64,000 bases of DNA from Bifidobacterium tsurumiense. GTDB lineage: Bacteria > Actinomycetota > Actinomycetes > Actinomycetales > Bifidobacteriaceae. The stretch is from the NCBI RefSeq assembly GCF_000741765.1, contig NZ_JGZU01000017.1, positions 1-64,000 on the forward strand, given 5' to 3'. Position 1 is the first letter of the stretch. The number at the start of each line of letters is the position of its first letter. Below, piece after piece: positions 1 to 8,135 of the stretch. A program made the translations under genes and the position numbers. The notes below the pieces were generated by a model. It was not told where the DNA came from and searched no databases. It was given only the letters and a program-made list of their open reading frames with translations.

Positions 1-122
1 GCTATCTCGTCGGCCTCCGCGTCGAGCATCGCGTTGACGATCTGCTCGACCTTCTCGCGCACCATCGCGTCGAGTCTGGACTCGAACATGACGTCATCGA
101 ACTGTATCATTTCCTTGGACAT
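1..122 (-). CDS. IS256-family (mutator-type) transposase, N-terminal fragment cut by window edge
   Basis: The minus strand from 122 reads ATG and then about 40 codons that run off the window. The visible peptide contains VREKVEQIVNAMLDAEADEI, which resembles the N-terminal stretch of IS256-type transposases just before their DNA-binding region. The stretch is noticeably richer in GC than the sequence from 200 to 360, which fits an inserted element. Only the first 40 residues can be seen, so it cannot be judged whether the gene is intact. The family call rests on this short motif alone. Confidence 0.7.
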   Translation of the reverse strand, partial: MSKEMIQFDDVMFESRLDAMVREKVEQIVNAMLDAEADEI

Positions 123-185
123 GGCCCGTGCCTCTTTCCAATCGCGGTTTTCAATGTTTGGCGACTGAAAATCGTACACGACGCG
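1..185 (-). mobile_element. Probable end of an IS256-type insertion sequence
   Basis: The transposase start lies at 122, and in this family the terminal inverted repeat usually lies some tens of bases upstream. GAAAATCGTACACGA at 168-182 has the look of such an end, but the partner repeat is outside the window, so the boundary is a guess. A separate inverted repeat (ACATGGCCCG at 119-128 with CGGGCCATGT near 185-195) flanks this leader and may be chance. Confidence 0.35.
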
Positions 186-308
186 GGCCATGTTCACATT
201 CAGGAACTCAAATCACAAAGTGCGCAAGATTTCGGACGTTATCGTGCTTCTCGCCTCACTGGCTTCAATTCAGAATTTCTTTGCACATCGACAGTAACCG
301 TCGTTGTC

Positions 309-348
309 CCTATTTTATGAGTACGCAGTAGCGTATTCATAAAATAGG
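309..348 (-). terminator. Hairpin at the end of the xyloglucan locus
   Basis: Two 18-base arms beginning CCTATTTTATGA and ending TCATAAAATAGG pair with one mismatch around an AGTA loop. It lies 20 bases past the stop codon of the LacI gene. There is no clear U-tract, so it may act as a bidirectional terminator or mRNA-end stabiliser. Confidence 0.65.
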
Positions 349-367
349 TATAGCGCACTTCCTTCAA

Positions 368-1396
368 CTATCTGGCTTTGGCTTCAGCTACAGAACCTCT
401 GCGCAAATAGGTGACAGGGACTAAGTCACCCCTGCCTTCTTCAGAGGGTATGCAGCGTCCTTCTATCCACTCATGAAGCACATCCACGGCATGAGAACAG
501 GTTTGAGACGGACGAACAGGAATCTCATCCAAGCCCTGACCTTGCACTACCGCATCACCAAATGCACTGAGCACGATTACCGAAACATCTTGCGGAACAG
601 CCAGTGCCCGCCTATGCAAGGCATACATAATGGGCTGCCATGATTCCTGACCCTGTTGCACGACGACCGCGGTAATTCCCGGATTACGTTGGAAAGCCTG
701 ATCGATAACCCGTGCGGCATCTTCCTGACTACCGCCCCGCATCGATGAAAATATCACAGACATATTCAATTGCTGAGCAGATGTCATAATGGCATCCCTT
801 GTGCGAATCAGAAAATTAAGTTCATCCAAATATGACGTTACTTCTGCGCCGATAAACAAAATATTGCGATGTCCAAGACCTTGCAACCGTTTCAAGGCCT
901 CGTTTCCAGCCTTTTCGAAATCAAGATCAACCGCAACTATTCCGGCGCGATGACGCGGAAACCCGATGGCCACCACGGGAATACGAGAAGTCCGAGCGAC
1001 AGCAACGCGCGGATCGTCGAGAGAGACATCCAAAAGGACCACACCATCCACGCCGCCAGAATCGGCAATTCTTGTAAGTTCCGCGCCGTCCTTCTCCTGA
1101 ACCGACAACAGCACGGTGTATCCGTAATGCCGCGCACGCTTGGTAATGCCGAAGATGAACGGGGACCAGCACCGATAAGCCGTATCGTCATCCATAGGTG
1201 AGCTCACCGCAATGATTCCGGTGTGCTCACCTTGCCATGCTTGTAGCATGCCTTTGGGACGATACCCCAATTCACGCATCGCCCGTATGACTTTGGCCTT
1301 TGTCTCGGCACTGATAGGACGCCTGCCGCTCAAGGCATATGAAACCGTGCTGATTGACACACCCACTCGAGCGGCGACATCCTTAACTCCGACCAT
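368..1396 (-). CDS. LacI-family transcriptional regulator of the xyloglucan locus
   Basis: A 342-residue LacI/GalR repressor. The N-terminus VKDVAARVGVSISTVSYALS is a typical LacI helix-turn-helix with hinge, followed by a periplasmic-binding-like ligand domain (about residues 60-340). The longer reading frame starting at 1711 overlaps the GH42 gene; ATG at 1396 is preferred because it begins directly before the helix-turn-helix and follows AAAGGTG. It starts 10 bases after the GH42 stop codon on the same strand, so it is the last gene of the glycosidase row. Its position suggests it senses a xyloglucan-derived sugar, which is inference. Candidate target palindromes lie at 10217-10241 and 18277-18300. 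Confidence 0.9.
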   Translation of the reverse strand: MVGVKDVAARVGVSISTVSYALSGRRPISAETKAKVIRAMRELGYRPKGMLQAWQGEHTGIIAVSSPMDDDTAYRCWSPFIFGITKRARHYGYTVLLSVQEKDGAELTRIADSGGVDGVVLLDVSLDDPRVAVARTSRIPVVAIGFPRHRAGIVAVDLDFEKAGNEALKRLQGLGHRNILFIGAEVTSYLDELNFLIRTRDAIMTSAQQLNMSVIFSSMRGGSQEDAARVIDQAFQRNPGITAVVVQQGQESWQPIMYALHRRALAVPQDVSVIVLSAFGDAVVQGQGLDEIPVRPSQTCSHAVDVLHEWIEGRCIPSEEGRGDLVPVTYLRRGSVAEAKAR

Positions 1397-1406
1397 ATTG
1401 GCACCT

Positions 1407-3551
1407 TTACTGCAGATGGAAGACTGCCACTCCATATGAGGAGAGTTCAACCGTTCCATCATCGCCAGCCTTGACCTTGCGAGCACTGTCCTCTCGCGCC
1501 GCAATGACCGCATCGCTTTGCTCGACCCCATAATCAGGTGCGGCAATTCCTTGTTCGACCAAGGATTCTTCTCCTGCAAGCCAAGGAACAACAATGCGCT
1601 TGGAAGCGGATTCAAGATTGGTGACGAATACGAATCGACTGCCATCTTCGGCATACCGCACCGCGACATCGGCACCCTCTGGAATATCGAGGCATTCAAG
1701 ATCGAGACCATCTATTGCTCGAATGGCCACGGCCTTCATACCACCTTCGTCCAGTGCAGTACCGACGAAATACGCCCTGCCTTTGCCGAAGTCATGCTCA
1801 CTTACCGCCGTGGTACCTGCATAGAATCCGTCACCGCCGTATCTTGCGAGCGGTTTGGCTCCTTCGAGATGCATGATGCTGGCAACGATAGTGCCCTGTC
1901 CTTCGATGGCAGGTGTCGAGTCGGTTTCTCCGGACGCAGATTCCCCAGATCTGACCTCGATGCTTGCCTCTGGCGCCATCGCGTCGATTTCTTCAACCCA
2001 AACTCCGGTCAGCGAGCGTAATTCTCCCGGATATCCTCCTGGCACGATCAGATCATGTTCGTCATGCAATCCGGACATGTATCCCGTGATGAATCGACCG
2101 CCTTTGCGGACATATTCTTCCAAACTCTGGGCGACGCCAGGCTTGACCATAATCAAAGTAGGCGCCGCTACGATGGCGTATTTCGCCAAGGTTTGGGCAT
2201 CTGCCGTACTGGGGATAACGTCTACGCTCAAGCCCAACGAATGAAATGCCTTATAGAAGCGATGCACTTCATCCGGATAACGCAGGCCTTTGGTAGGGCC
2301 TACGCATGCTTCCAAAGACCAGTAGCTTTCCCAGTCGAAGATAATGGCGACCCGCGAGCGCACAGCACTGCCCATGATTGAGGTGCCGATCTGCTGCAGT
2401 TCTTCGCCCAAACGGGTGGTTTCCTTGAAAACTCGGGTGTTCTCGGTCCCGTCGTGACCAATGATGGCGCCATGGAAGCGTTCGCAACCGCCAATAGATT
2501 GCCTCAGCTGGAAGAATTGCACCGTATCTGCACCGTGGGCGACGGCATGCCAGCTCAGGGCTCGCACCTCGCCAGGTTGCTTGACTTCACAGAAGGGGAA
2601 CCAATTCTGCTGGTTTGGTGTCTGCTCCATGAGCATGAAGGGCTTGCCGCCGCCAACTCCGCGCATCAGATCATGGCGCATTGCGGTGAAGCTGGCAGGA
2701 GTATCCATGCCGGGATAGTTATCCCAGCTGACAATATCCATCTCGCGACCCCATGCGAAATAGTCGAGATCCTTGAAAGTGCTCATGAGATTCGTGGTGA
2801 TTGGTGTCGTTTCATCATTTTGGCGAATGGCATCACGCTCAATAATGAAGCAATCCAGCATGGCTTCGTTCTGGAAACGACGATAATCAATGAGCAGACC
2901 GGAGATTACCGACTTATCGGTTCCAATGCCATCGCCTGTGCCGAGAGGAGGCATTACATCTTCCCAAGCGGTTATTGTGTGGCTCCAGAAATTCATGCAC
3001 CACGCCTGATTCAGGGCTTCAATAGTGCCGTATTTCTTCTTGAGCCACAATCTGAATTCCTGAGCACAATTCTCGCAGTAGCAGATTCCTCCACCATTGC
3101 CATATTCATTATTGACATGCCATGCCTGCAGACCGGGGGTGCCGGCATAACGCTGGGCGATGCGGGTCGTGAGTTCTTTTGCCTGGCTGCGGAACACATC
3201 CGAGGTCGGACAGAAATTATGCCTGCCACCGAAAGTATTGCGCACACCGTCAATATTGGCACGGAGCACTTCGGGATGAAGGCGTGACATCCAAGCAGGC
3301 ACAGCAGCGGTTGCCGTGGCCAGCACGATATTGAAGTTATGCTTCACCAGAAGAGCGATAATGGCATCCAGTTTGGAAAAGTCATAGGTATGCTCATCGG
3401 GCTGAAGCAGTGTCCACGAGAACACATTGATAGTCGCTTCATTCATATGAGCGTGCTCGAGCATGGTCACATCTTGTTCCCATGTCTCCTCAGGCCACTG
3501 CTCCGGATTCCAGTCTCCGCCGAAAAGGAAGGAATCAAATTGTTGAGTCAT
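1407..3551 (-). CDS. GH42 beta-galactosidase
   Basis: A 714-residue cytoplasmic enzyme (no signal peptide) predicted to remove terminal beta-linked galactose. The family GH42 signature is clear: WHVNNEYG near residues 144-151 carries the acid/base glutamate (E149), and FMLMEQTPN near 305-312 carries the nucleophile (E309). CYCENC at 157-162 gives part of the zinc site typical of the family. Length is normal for GH42. AAGGAG lies 6 bases before the ATG. Within this locus the natural substrate is probably the beta-1,2-galactose on xyloglucan side chains; lacto- or galacto-oligosaccharides are the alternative. It is followed after 10 bases by the LacI gene. Confidence 0.93.
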   Translation of the reverse strand: MTQQFDSFLFGGDWNPEQWPEETWEQDVTMLEHAHMNEATINVFSWTLLQPDEHTYDFSKLDAIIALLVKHNFNIVLATATAAVPAWMSRLHPEVLRANIDGVRNTFGGRHNFCPTSDVFRSQAKELTTRIAQRYAGTPGLQAWHVNNEYGNGGGICYCENCAQEFRLWLKKKYGTIEALNQAWCMNFWSHTITAWEDVMPPLGTGDGIGTDKSVISGLLIDYRRFQNEAMLDCFIIERDAIRQNDETTPITTNLMSTFKDLDYFAWGREMDIVSWDNYPGMDTPASFTAMRHDLMRGVGGGKPFMLMEQTPNQQNWFPFCEVKQPGEVRALSWHAVAHGADTVQFFQLRQSIGGCERFHGAIIGHDGTENTRVFKETTRLGEELQQIGTSIMGSAVRSRVAIIFDWESYWSLEACVGPTKGLRYPDEVHRFYKAFHSLGLSVDVIPSTADAQTLAKYAIVAAPTLIMVKPGVAQSLEEYVRKGGRFITGYMSGLHDEHDLIVPGGYPGELRSLTGVWVEEIDAMAPEASIEVRSGESASGETDSTPAIEGQGTIVASIMHLEGAKPLARYGGDGFYAGTTAVSEHDFGKGRAYFVGTALDEGGMKAVAIRAIDGLDLECLDIPEGADVAVRYAEDGSRFVFVTNLESASKRIVVPWLAGEESLVEQGIAAPDYGVEQSDAVIAAREDSARKVKAGDDGTVELSSYGVAVFHLQ

Positions 3552-3663
3552 ATGTCTCCTTATTGTTTGTTTCTACGCAATACTGCGTGGATGCTCGCTG
3601 TTCGTTGAAATATTCATGATTCGCATCAAAGCCCACGTTTGAGTCACGACATCGACGATTGTG

Positions 3664-5265
3664 TTATCTACTTGCCATCAGCGGCTGATAGCGCACCTGA
3701 GAGAATTTCACTTGTCCCGTGCCATGTGCGAAAACGCCGAGTAGCGTGCCGGTGAACCCACCTGCATTGGTGAAACTCAACACTTTGCCAGGAACCGGAC
3801 CAAGTTCATGCACCAAACCATCAGCGGTTTGCACTGAACATACATAACCGGCATTTGTTCCCAAAAGTCGAAGAGTCACGGGTTGGGACCCATCCATGGC
3901 AATGCTGCCGACTGTGGATCTCAAACCAGCATTATTCACCTGCGCTGAAACCGTGTACTGCTCTGCAGAGGTCGAGTCCTTGCCACCTTGCTTATTCGGC
4001 GCATTTTCAGCACTCTCGGAATCTTTCGCAGCGCCGCGCTCGATACTCACAGTGATGACATGCTTATCGTTGCCATATGCGGCAATACCTGCCACTGCTG
4101 TTTCACATGAAACACCGGGCACAACAGCCGCCTCAAATAAGCAGTCCATATCAGTCTGACGTGTACCAATAAGCGGAGCTCCATCATTCGGCAGGTCAAA
4201 GTCATTGCCTGAGGCACTTACCTCAATATCGAATACAGATTCATCAGAATCAGCAACACCTTGGTTCGGTGATACGGAATACCGACCATAATCATCACGG
4301 CCTGGGGTAATCCATTCAACGTCATGTTCCAAGGCATCGCCATTGCCGTTGAGTGTGCAATCATATGACTGGTCTGCTAACTGTGGCCAGCCATCTTTCC
4401 AGGTGAACCAAACCGCATACGGTTCACGACCTATCCACCCTTGCGCAGGATACTCGTCATTATTACGGGTACCGTGGAATACCATCAAAGTTCGCTCATC
4501 TTCAAAGTGCGCGCAATCGCAATGACCAATGGCCTGCAAGGTAAGATGCGTGCTTCGATTGGTAATCAGAGGATTGCCCGAATACATCTCATAAGGACCA
4601 TCAGCCTTGTTCGATCGGGCGATATTCTCCATGTGCCCCGATTCAGTACCGCCTTCTGCCCACATGAGGTAATACATATCCCCGCGCTTGAGCATATGCG
4701 GACCCTCTGGATTTGATCCCGTGATACCTCCGCAAATTCGCTTGCGCTTATCGAGCACCTCTCCTGTGGTTACATCGAGACGAGACAGATATATTCCAGC
4801 CTCTTCGTGGTTGCCATCCTCATCTACACAGCCGCTTTCGTTGCCGCATATATATACAGTTCCGTCATCGTCGAAGAACAGGCTTGGATCGATTCCAGGC
4901 CAATCAGGAATCCAAATGGGATCGGACCATTCACCGCTCGGATCGCTGGCTGTCAACAGCATATTGCCAACATTCACATTGGTGACGATGAGATAATACA
5001 AGCCGTCGTGATAGCGGATCGTGGGAGCATAGATGCCCTGGCTGTTGCCCATGGATTCGTAAGGGAATTGGCTGGGACGCGAAAGCGCGTGCCCGACCTT
5101 GGTCCAGTGTTCGCCATCCTCGCTTTCGAATACCGGCAAACCTGGCATAAATTCAAACGAACTATTCACCATCACATATCCGCCATCGGGCTTCTCGCAT
5201 ATCGATGGATCGGGATGGAATCCAGATGCAATCCTTTTGGCTGGCTTGCAATTGAACAGCGTCAT
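3664..5265 (-). CDS. GH43 beta-xylosidase / alpha-L-arabinofuranosidase
   Basis: A 533-residue enzyme without signal peptide. The N-terminal five-bladed propeller of GH43 is marked by GFHPDPSI (base D19), GIDPSLFFDDDG (D127) and SNPEGPH (acid E187). The C-terminal half (from about residue 330) looks like the beta-sandwich domain of GH43 subfamilies related to 11 and 12. The start at 5265 is chosen because AAGGAG sits 7 bases upstream; an in-frame ATG 18 bases earlier places this ribosome site inside the gene. Next to xyloglucan enzymes it most likely removes arabinofuranosyl or xylosyl side groups, but the sequence alone does not separate the two activities. The preceding gene ends in a terminator (5307-5344), so it may have its own promoter. 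Confidence 0.88.
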   Translation of the reverse strand: MTLFNCKPAKRIASGFHPDPSICEKPDGGYVMVNSSFEFMPGLPVFESEDGEHWTKVGHALSRPSQFPYESMGNSQGIYAPTIRYHDGLYYLIVTNVNVGNMLLTASDPSGEWSDPIWIPDWPGIDPSLFFDDDGTVYICGNESGCVDEDGNHEEAGIYLSRLDVTTGEVLDKRKRICGGITGSNPEGPHMLKRGDMYYLMWAEGGTESGHMENIARSNKADGPYEMYSGNPLITNRSTHLTLQAIGHCDCAHFEDERTLMVFHGTRNNDEYPAQGWIGREPYAVWFTWKDGWPQLADQSYDCTLNGNGDALEHDVEWITPGRDDYGRYSVSPNQGVADSDESVFDIEVSASGNDFDLPNDGAPLIGTRQTDMDCLFEAAVVPGVSCETAVAGIAAYGNDKHVITVSIERGAAKDSESAENAPNKQGGKDSTSAEQYTVSAQVNNAGLRSTVGSIAMDGSQPVTLRLLGTNAGYVCSVQTADGLVHELGPVPGKVLSFTNAGGFTGTLLGVFAHGTGQVKFSQVRYQPLMASR

Positions 5266-5306
5266 TGCTTGCTCCTTAGTCACTCACCGTTGAATCCTCA
5301 AAATCA

Positions 5307-5344
5307 GGGGAACGGATCATTCAGAAAGAATCGTTCTGTTCCCC
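5307..5344 (-). terminator. Terminator after the GH5 gene
   Basis: GGGGAAC at 5307-5313 pairs with GTTCCCC at 5338-5344, with further partial pairing inside. On the minus strand the hairpin is followed by TGATTTT. It lies 15 bases past the GH5 stop codon. Confidence 0.7.
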
Positions 5345-5358
5345 AATCATTGTACTGA

Positions 5359-7827
5359 TCAGATTGTGGTCTGCACTCGGGCAACCCCATTGCTTATCTC
5401 GACTGTTAACTCGAGAATTTTTCCGCTTTGGAAGGTGATTTCCAATGTGATCTGACCATCCTGCACCGTCGCATCAGCGAAGAAGGATGGAGTAAGCGTC
5501 ACACTGCCCAAGCTATGGTCTGCAGTGTTGTCATGGACAACAACTGCGCTGCCATTCTGCAAATACTTCCACCAGCCTGAATTCGGCCCCACCTTGTTCC
5601 CGTTCTGGTACGTGGTAATGGATTTGAATTCATTGCCCGCGAAATCCAGTGCGATATCCAATCCGTTTTCTCGGGTACCAGCCGCCAGTCTGTCCGCATC
5701 AACTGTCGGCACTCCTGACTTCATAACATATTCATGCCATGGAGCCCCAGCAGAGAACCTCAGTGTCAGATCAGCCAGAAGACCGTTCCCCTTCCTGGCG
5801 TCAAAAACCGAGGCAAGATAATCAGCTTTGAGCACCACTGCGGACTGTTGCGAATCATAGGTATACTCTCCGCCTTCAGTCAAGCCGTCGATGCCTATGA
5901 AACTATTACCGTTCAAAGCCAGAGGGATGGAGATATCGGCATCTGGACGGTTTTCGATATACACAGTATCAAGACCGGTTGCGTAGGAAGATCTGCCTGT
6001 GGTACTTGCCTGAATCACATCGCCAGCCAACGGTTTTTTCCACGAATAGTCAGCATCATTCCTGTCTATTCCTGAACCGTTGTCCCAGAACATGGCTGCG
6101 ATGCCATGTTCTCGAGCCATGTGCCCCATGTACTCATAGTATTTTTGCTCTTCACCGGCTTGCAATGCATTATCTGAAGCTGAATCATATGCCAACAGAC
6201 CGTATTCTCCAATGACCGTGCCAATTCCACTTGTCGTAAACACGGCATTGACCCGTTGGAAGAAGTTTTCCATGGAATTGCGCGGGTTATATGGCTGCGA
6301 ACCTCCATAAAGATCCTCATCGAATCCGGTTATTCCGAGATTGGCGCTATACACCCACTCTGAATAATAATGAACCGTCGCCATAACATATGGATCGTTA
6401 TGCAAATCTTTCTGAATGAAGTCACGCGTGGCTTTCAACCTATCATCACCATAGGCGGTTTCAACAGTTGGAATGACTATCATGCGTTGTTCATTGCCAG
6501 GCGTGGCACGGATAATGTCATACGCTGCCTTATTCAGGGCATTGAGTTTTTCTTGTGCATCACCTTGGCTGAATTGCGGCTCGTTGAGAGTCTCAAAACT
6601 CACCAATTCTGGCTCATCAGCGAAGTATGAAGCCATTTGCTTCCACAGATCACTGAAGCGGATGTACTCAGCGGCATTAGTGTCGCCGTTCCAATTTTTG
6701 GCCCACAACCATGAATCGTGATGGATGTCGATCATGACATGCAATCCTTCATCGACTGCCCAATCAACGACTTCTCGGTAGCGTTCAAGCCACTGCTCAT
6801 CAAGAACGGTTTTTGTCGTACCGGTTGCCGCATCCACAACTTCGGTGTATCGACGGTATGCAGTCATTGGAATACGGATGCTGGTGAATCCCTTGGACTT
6901 AACGGAACGGATGAGTTCTTTGGTGACTTGTGGATTACCCCACGACACCTCACCTTGGTCAGGCTCACTGAGATCAGTCCCAACTGAGTCAAAGGAATTG
7001 CCCAAATTCCAACCAGAGCCCATGACTTTGGCATATGCCAACGATGAATATTCTTCTGGCTCTGCTTCGTCACCATAATTGATACGAACGTCTGAAATCA
7101 AGGCGTATTGCTGTCCAGATGATTCGATGCTGCTGCTTAATCCAGCGCTTTCACAAGACTTTTGAGCTGCCTGCGCTTCTGTGGCCATGCTCGGCATGCC
7201 GACGATCATGGCGACAACACCAATGCCGGCAACAGTACGACGAACGAATAGATGACCACCCTGTCTGCGGATAGAGACTCCGCACATAACAAGACCTGCC
7301 GCCAAGCATATTAGCCCTACTACAGGTGTGCCCGTCGTGCTGAGCTTGTCTGGTGTGCCGTTTTTCTTTTTAGAATGCGCAATATTCGATGCTTGGGAAT
7401 TATCTTCAATCGCTTTCCTCTCGCCTTCAGCGCCTTCGCCAATATGAATGACGAGGTCCTGGCCTTGAGCATCTTGAGCAAGTGCCGATTCACCAACCGG
7501 CAACTTCCCCACTGTCCATGAATAGACCGCCTGTCCGTCACTTGCAACGATTGATTCCGGGACAGAAGTAACGCCGTCTATCGAGACGATACTGCTATCA
7601 GAGACATTCGTCACTCGCAGTCGATAAGCTCCTTCGCTCGCGCGTTCTGACGAAATGCTTATGTCATTGGTTTCACAGGCAATCTCCTGCGCCGATGCTG
7701 GTTCTACTAGTACGAGCATGAGCCATGATATGGTCAACATGGCTGCCGTAAAAACACATCCAAGCTTCGCAGCTGTGGATTGTAGCCTACATATAAAGGA
7801 TATTTCCTGCGGGGACTGCAATCGCAC
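5359..7827 (-). CDS. Secreted GH5 endo-glucanase (likely endo-xyloglucanase) with N-terminal sorting-signal module
   Basis: 822 residues when started at GTG 7827, which follows GAGGAAAG at good spacing; upstream in-frame TTG at 7869 has no such site. Order: signal peptide (to about 46, ending PASA), a small extracellular domain of about 110 residues, an LSTTG sorting motif (about 163-167), a hydrophobic stretch, basic residues RRQGG, a second signal-like hydrophobic segment ending AQA, then the GH5 catalytic domain (about 265-600). GWNLGNSFD, ETLNEP (acid/base near 416) and VIGEYG (nucleophile near 541) mark GH5, and the whole resembles subfamily 4. The tail resembles an X2/Ig-like module followed by a CBM46-like module, as in Bacillus Cel5B-type enzymes. 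It is the only exported glycosidase of the locus and would cut the polymer outside the cell. Confidence 0.9.
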   Translation of the reverse strand: MRLQSPQEISFICRLQSTAAKLGCVFTAAMLTISWLMLVLVEPASAQEIACETNDISISSERASEGAYRLRVTNVSDSSIVSIDGVTSVPESIVASDGQAVYSWTVGKLPVGESALAQDAQGQDLVIHIGEGAEGERKAIEDNSQASNIAHSKKKNGTPDKLSTTGTPVVGLICLAAGLVMCGVSIRRQGGHLFVRRTVAGIGVVAMIVGMPSMATEAQAAQKSCESAGLSSSIESSGQQYALISDVRINYGDEAEPEEYSSLAYAKVMGSGWNLGNSFDSVGTDLSEPDQGEVSWGNPQVTKELIRSVKSKGFTSIRIPMTAYRRYTEVVDAATGTTKTVLDEQWLERYREVVDWAVDEGLHVMIDIHHDSWLWAKNWNGDTNAAEYIRFSDLWKQMASYFADEPELVSFETLNEPQFSQGDAQEKLNALNKAAYDIIRATPGNEQRMIVIPTVETAYGDDRLKATRDFIQKDLHNDPYVMATVHYYSEWVYSANLGITGFDEDLYGGSQPYNPRNSMENFFQRVNAVFTTSGIGTVIGEYGLLAYDSASDNALQAGEEQKYYEYMGHMAREHGIAAMFWDNGSGIDRNDADYSWKKPLAGDVIQASTTGRSSYATGLDTVYIENRPDADISIPLALNGNSFIGIDGLTEGGEYTYDSQQSAVVLKADYLASVFDARKGNGLLADLTLRFSAGAPWHEYVMKSGVPTVDADRLAAGTRENGLDIALDFAGNEFKSITTYQNGNKVGPNSGWWKYLQNGSAVVVHDNTADHSLGSVTLTPSFFADATVQDGQITLEITFQSGKILELTVEISNGVARVQTTI

Positions 7828-8083
7828 GGTTGCTACCTTTCCTCGATCTTTGAATATCTGGCGGCGCAAACGTACAAAAATGAAATGATATGCGCCATTG
7901 CATGCGGATAATCAATCCGCTCTTCTCTACTCATATTTCCTAACGATGCACTACAGCACCTCTGGAGTCCCGAACTCATCGGATTTGTCGACATCACGCA
8001 AGCACCGGTTTATGAGGTTACGCTGCTTCGCATTCGTTCTAGAAAATGCTAACCTTCATAACTTCGCTTGCGCGATATCGACA

Positions 8084-8119
8084 TTCGTGGGATAAATACC
8101 AAAGCGCTCATCCCACGAA
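8084..8119 (-). terminator. Terminator after the GH31 gene
   Basis: TTCGTGGGAT at 8084-8093 pairs perfectly with ATCCCACGAA at 8110-8119. It lies 17 bases past the GH31 stop codon. The rest of the 308-base gap 7828-8135 must hold the GH5 promoter, but I see no convincing -35/-10 pair. Confidence 0.75.
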
Positions 8120-8135
8120 CAATCTATTCGCAGGC

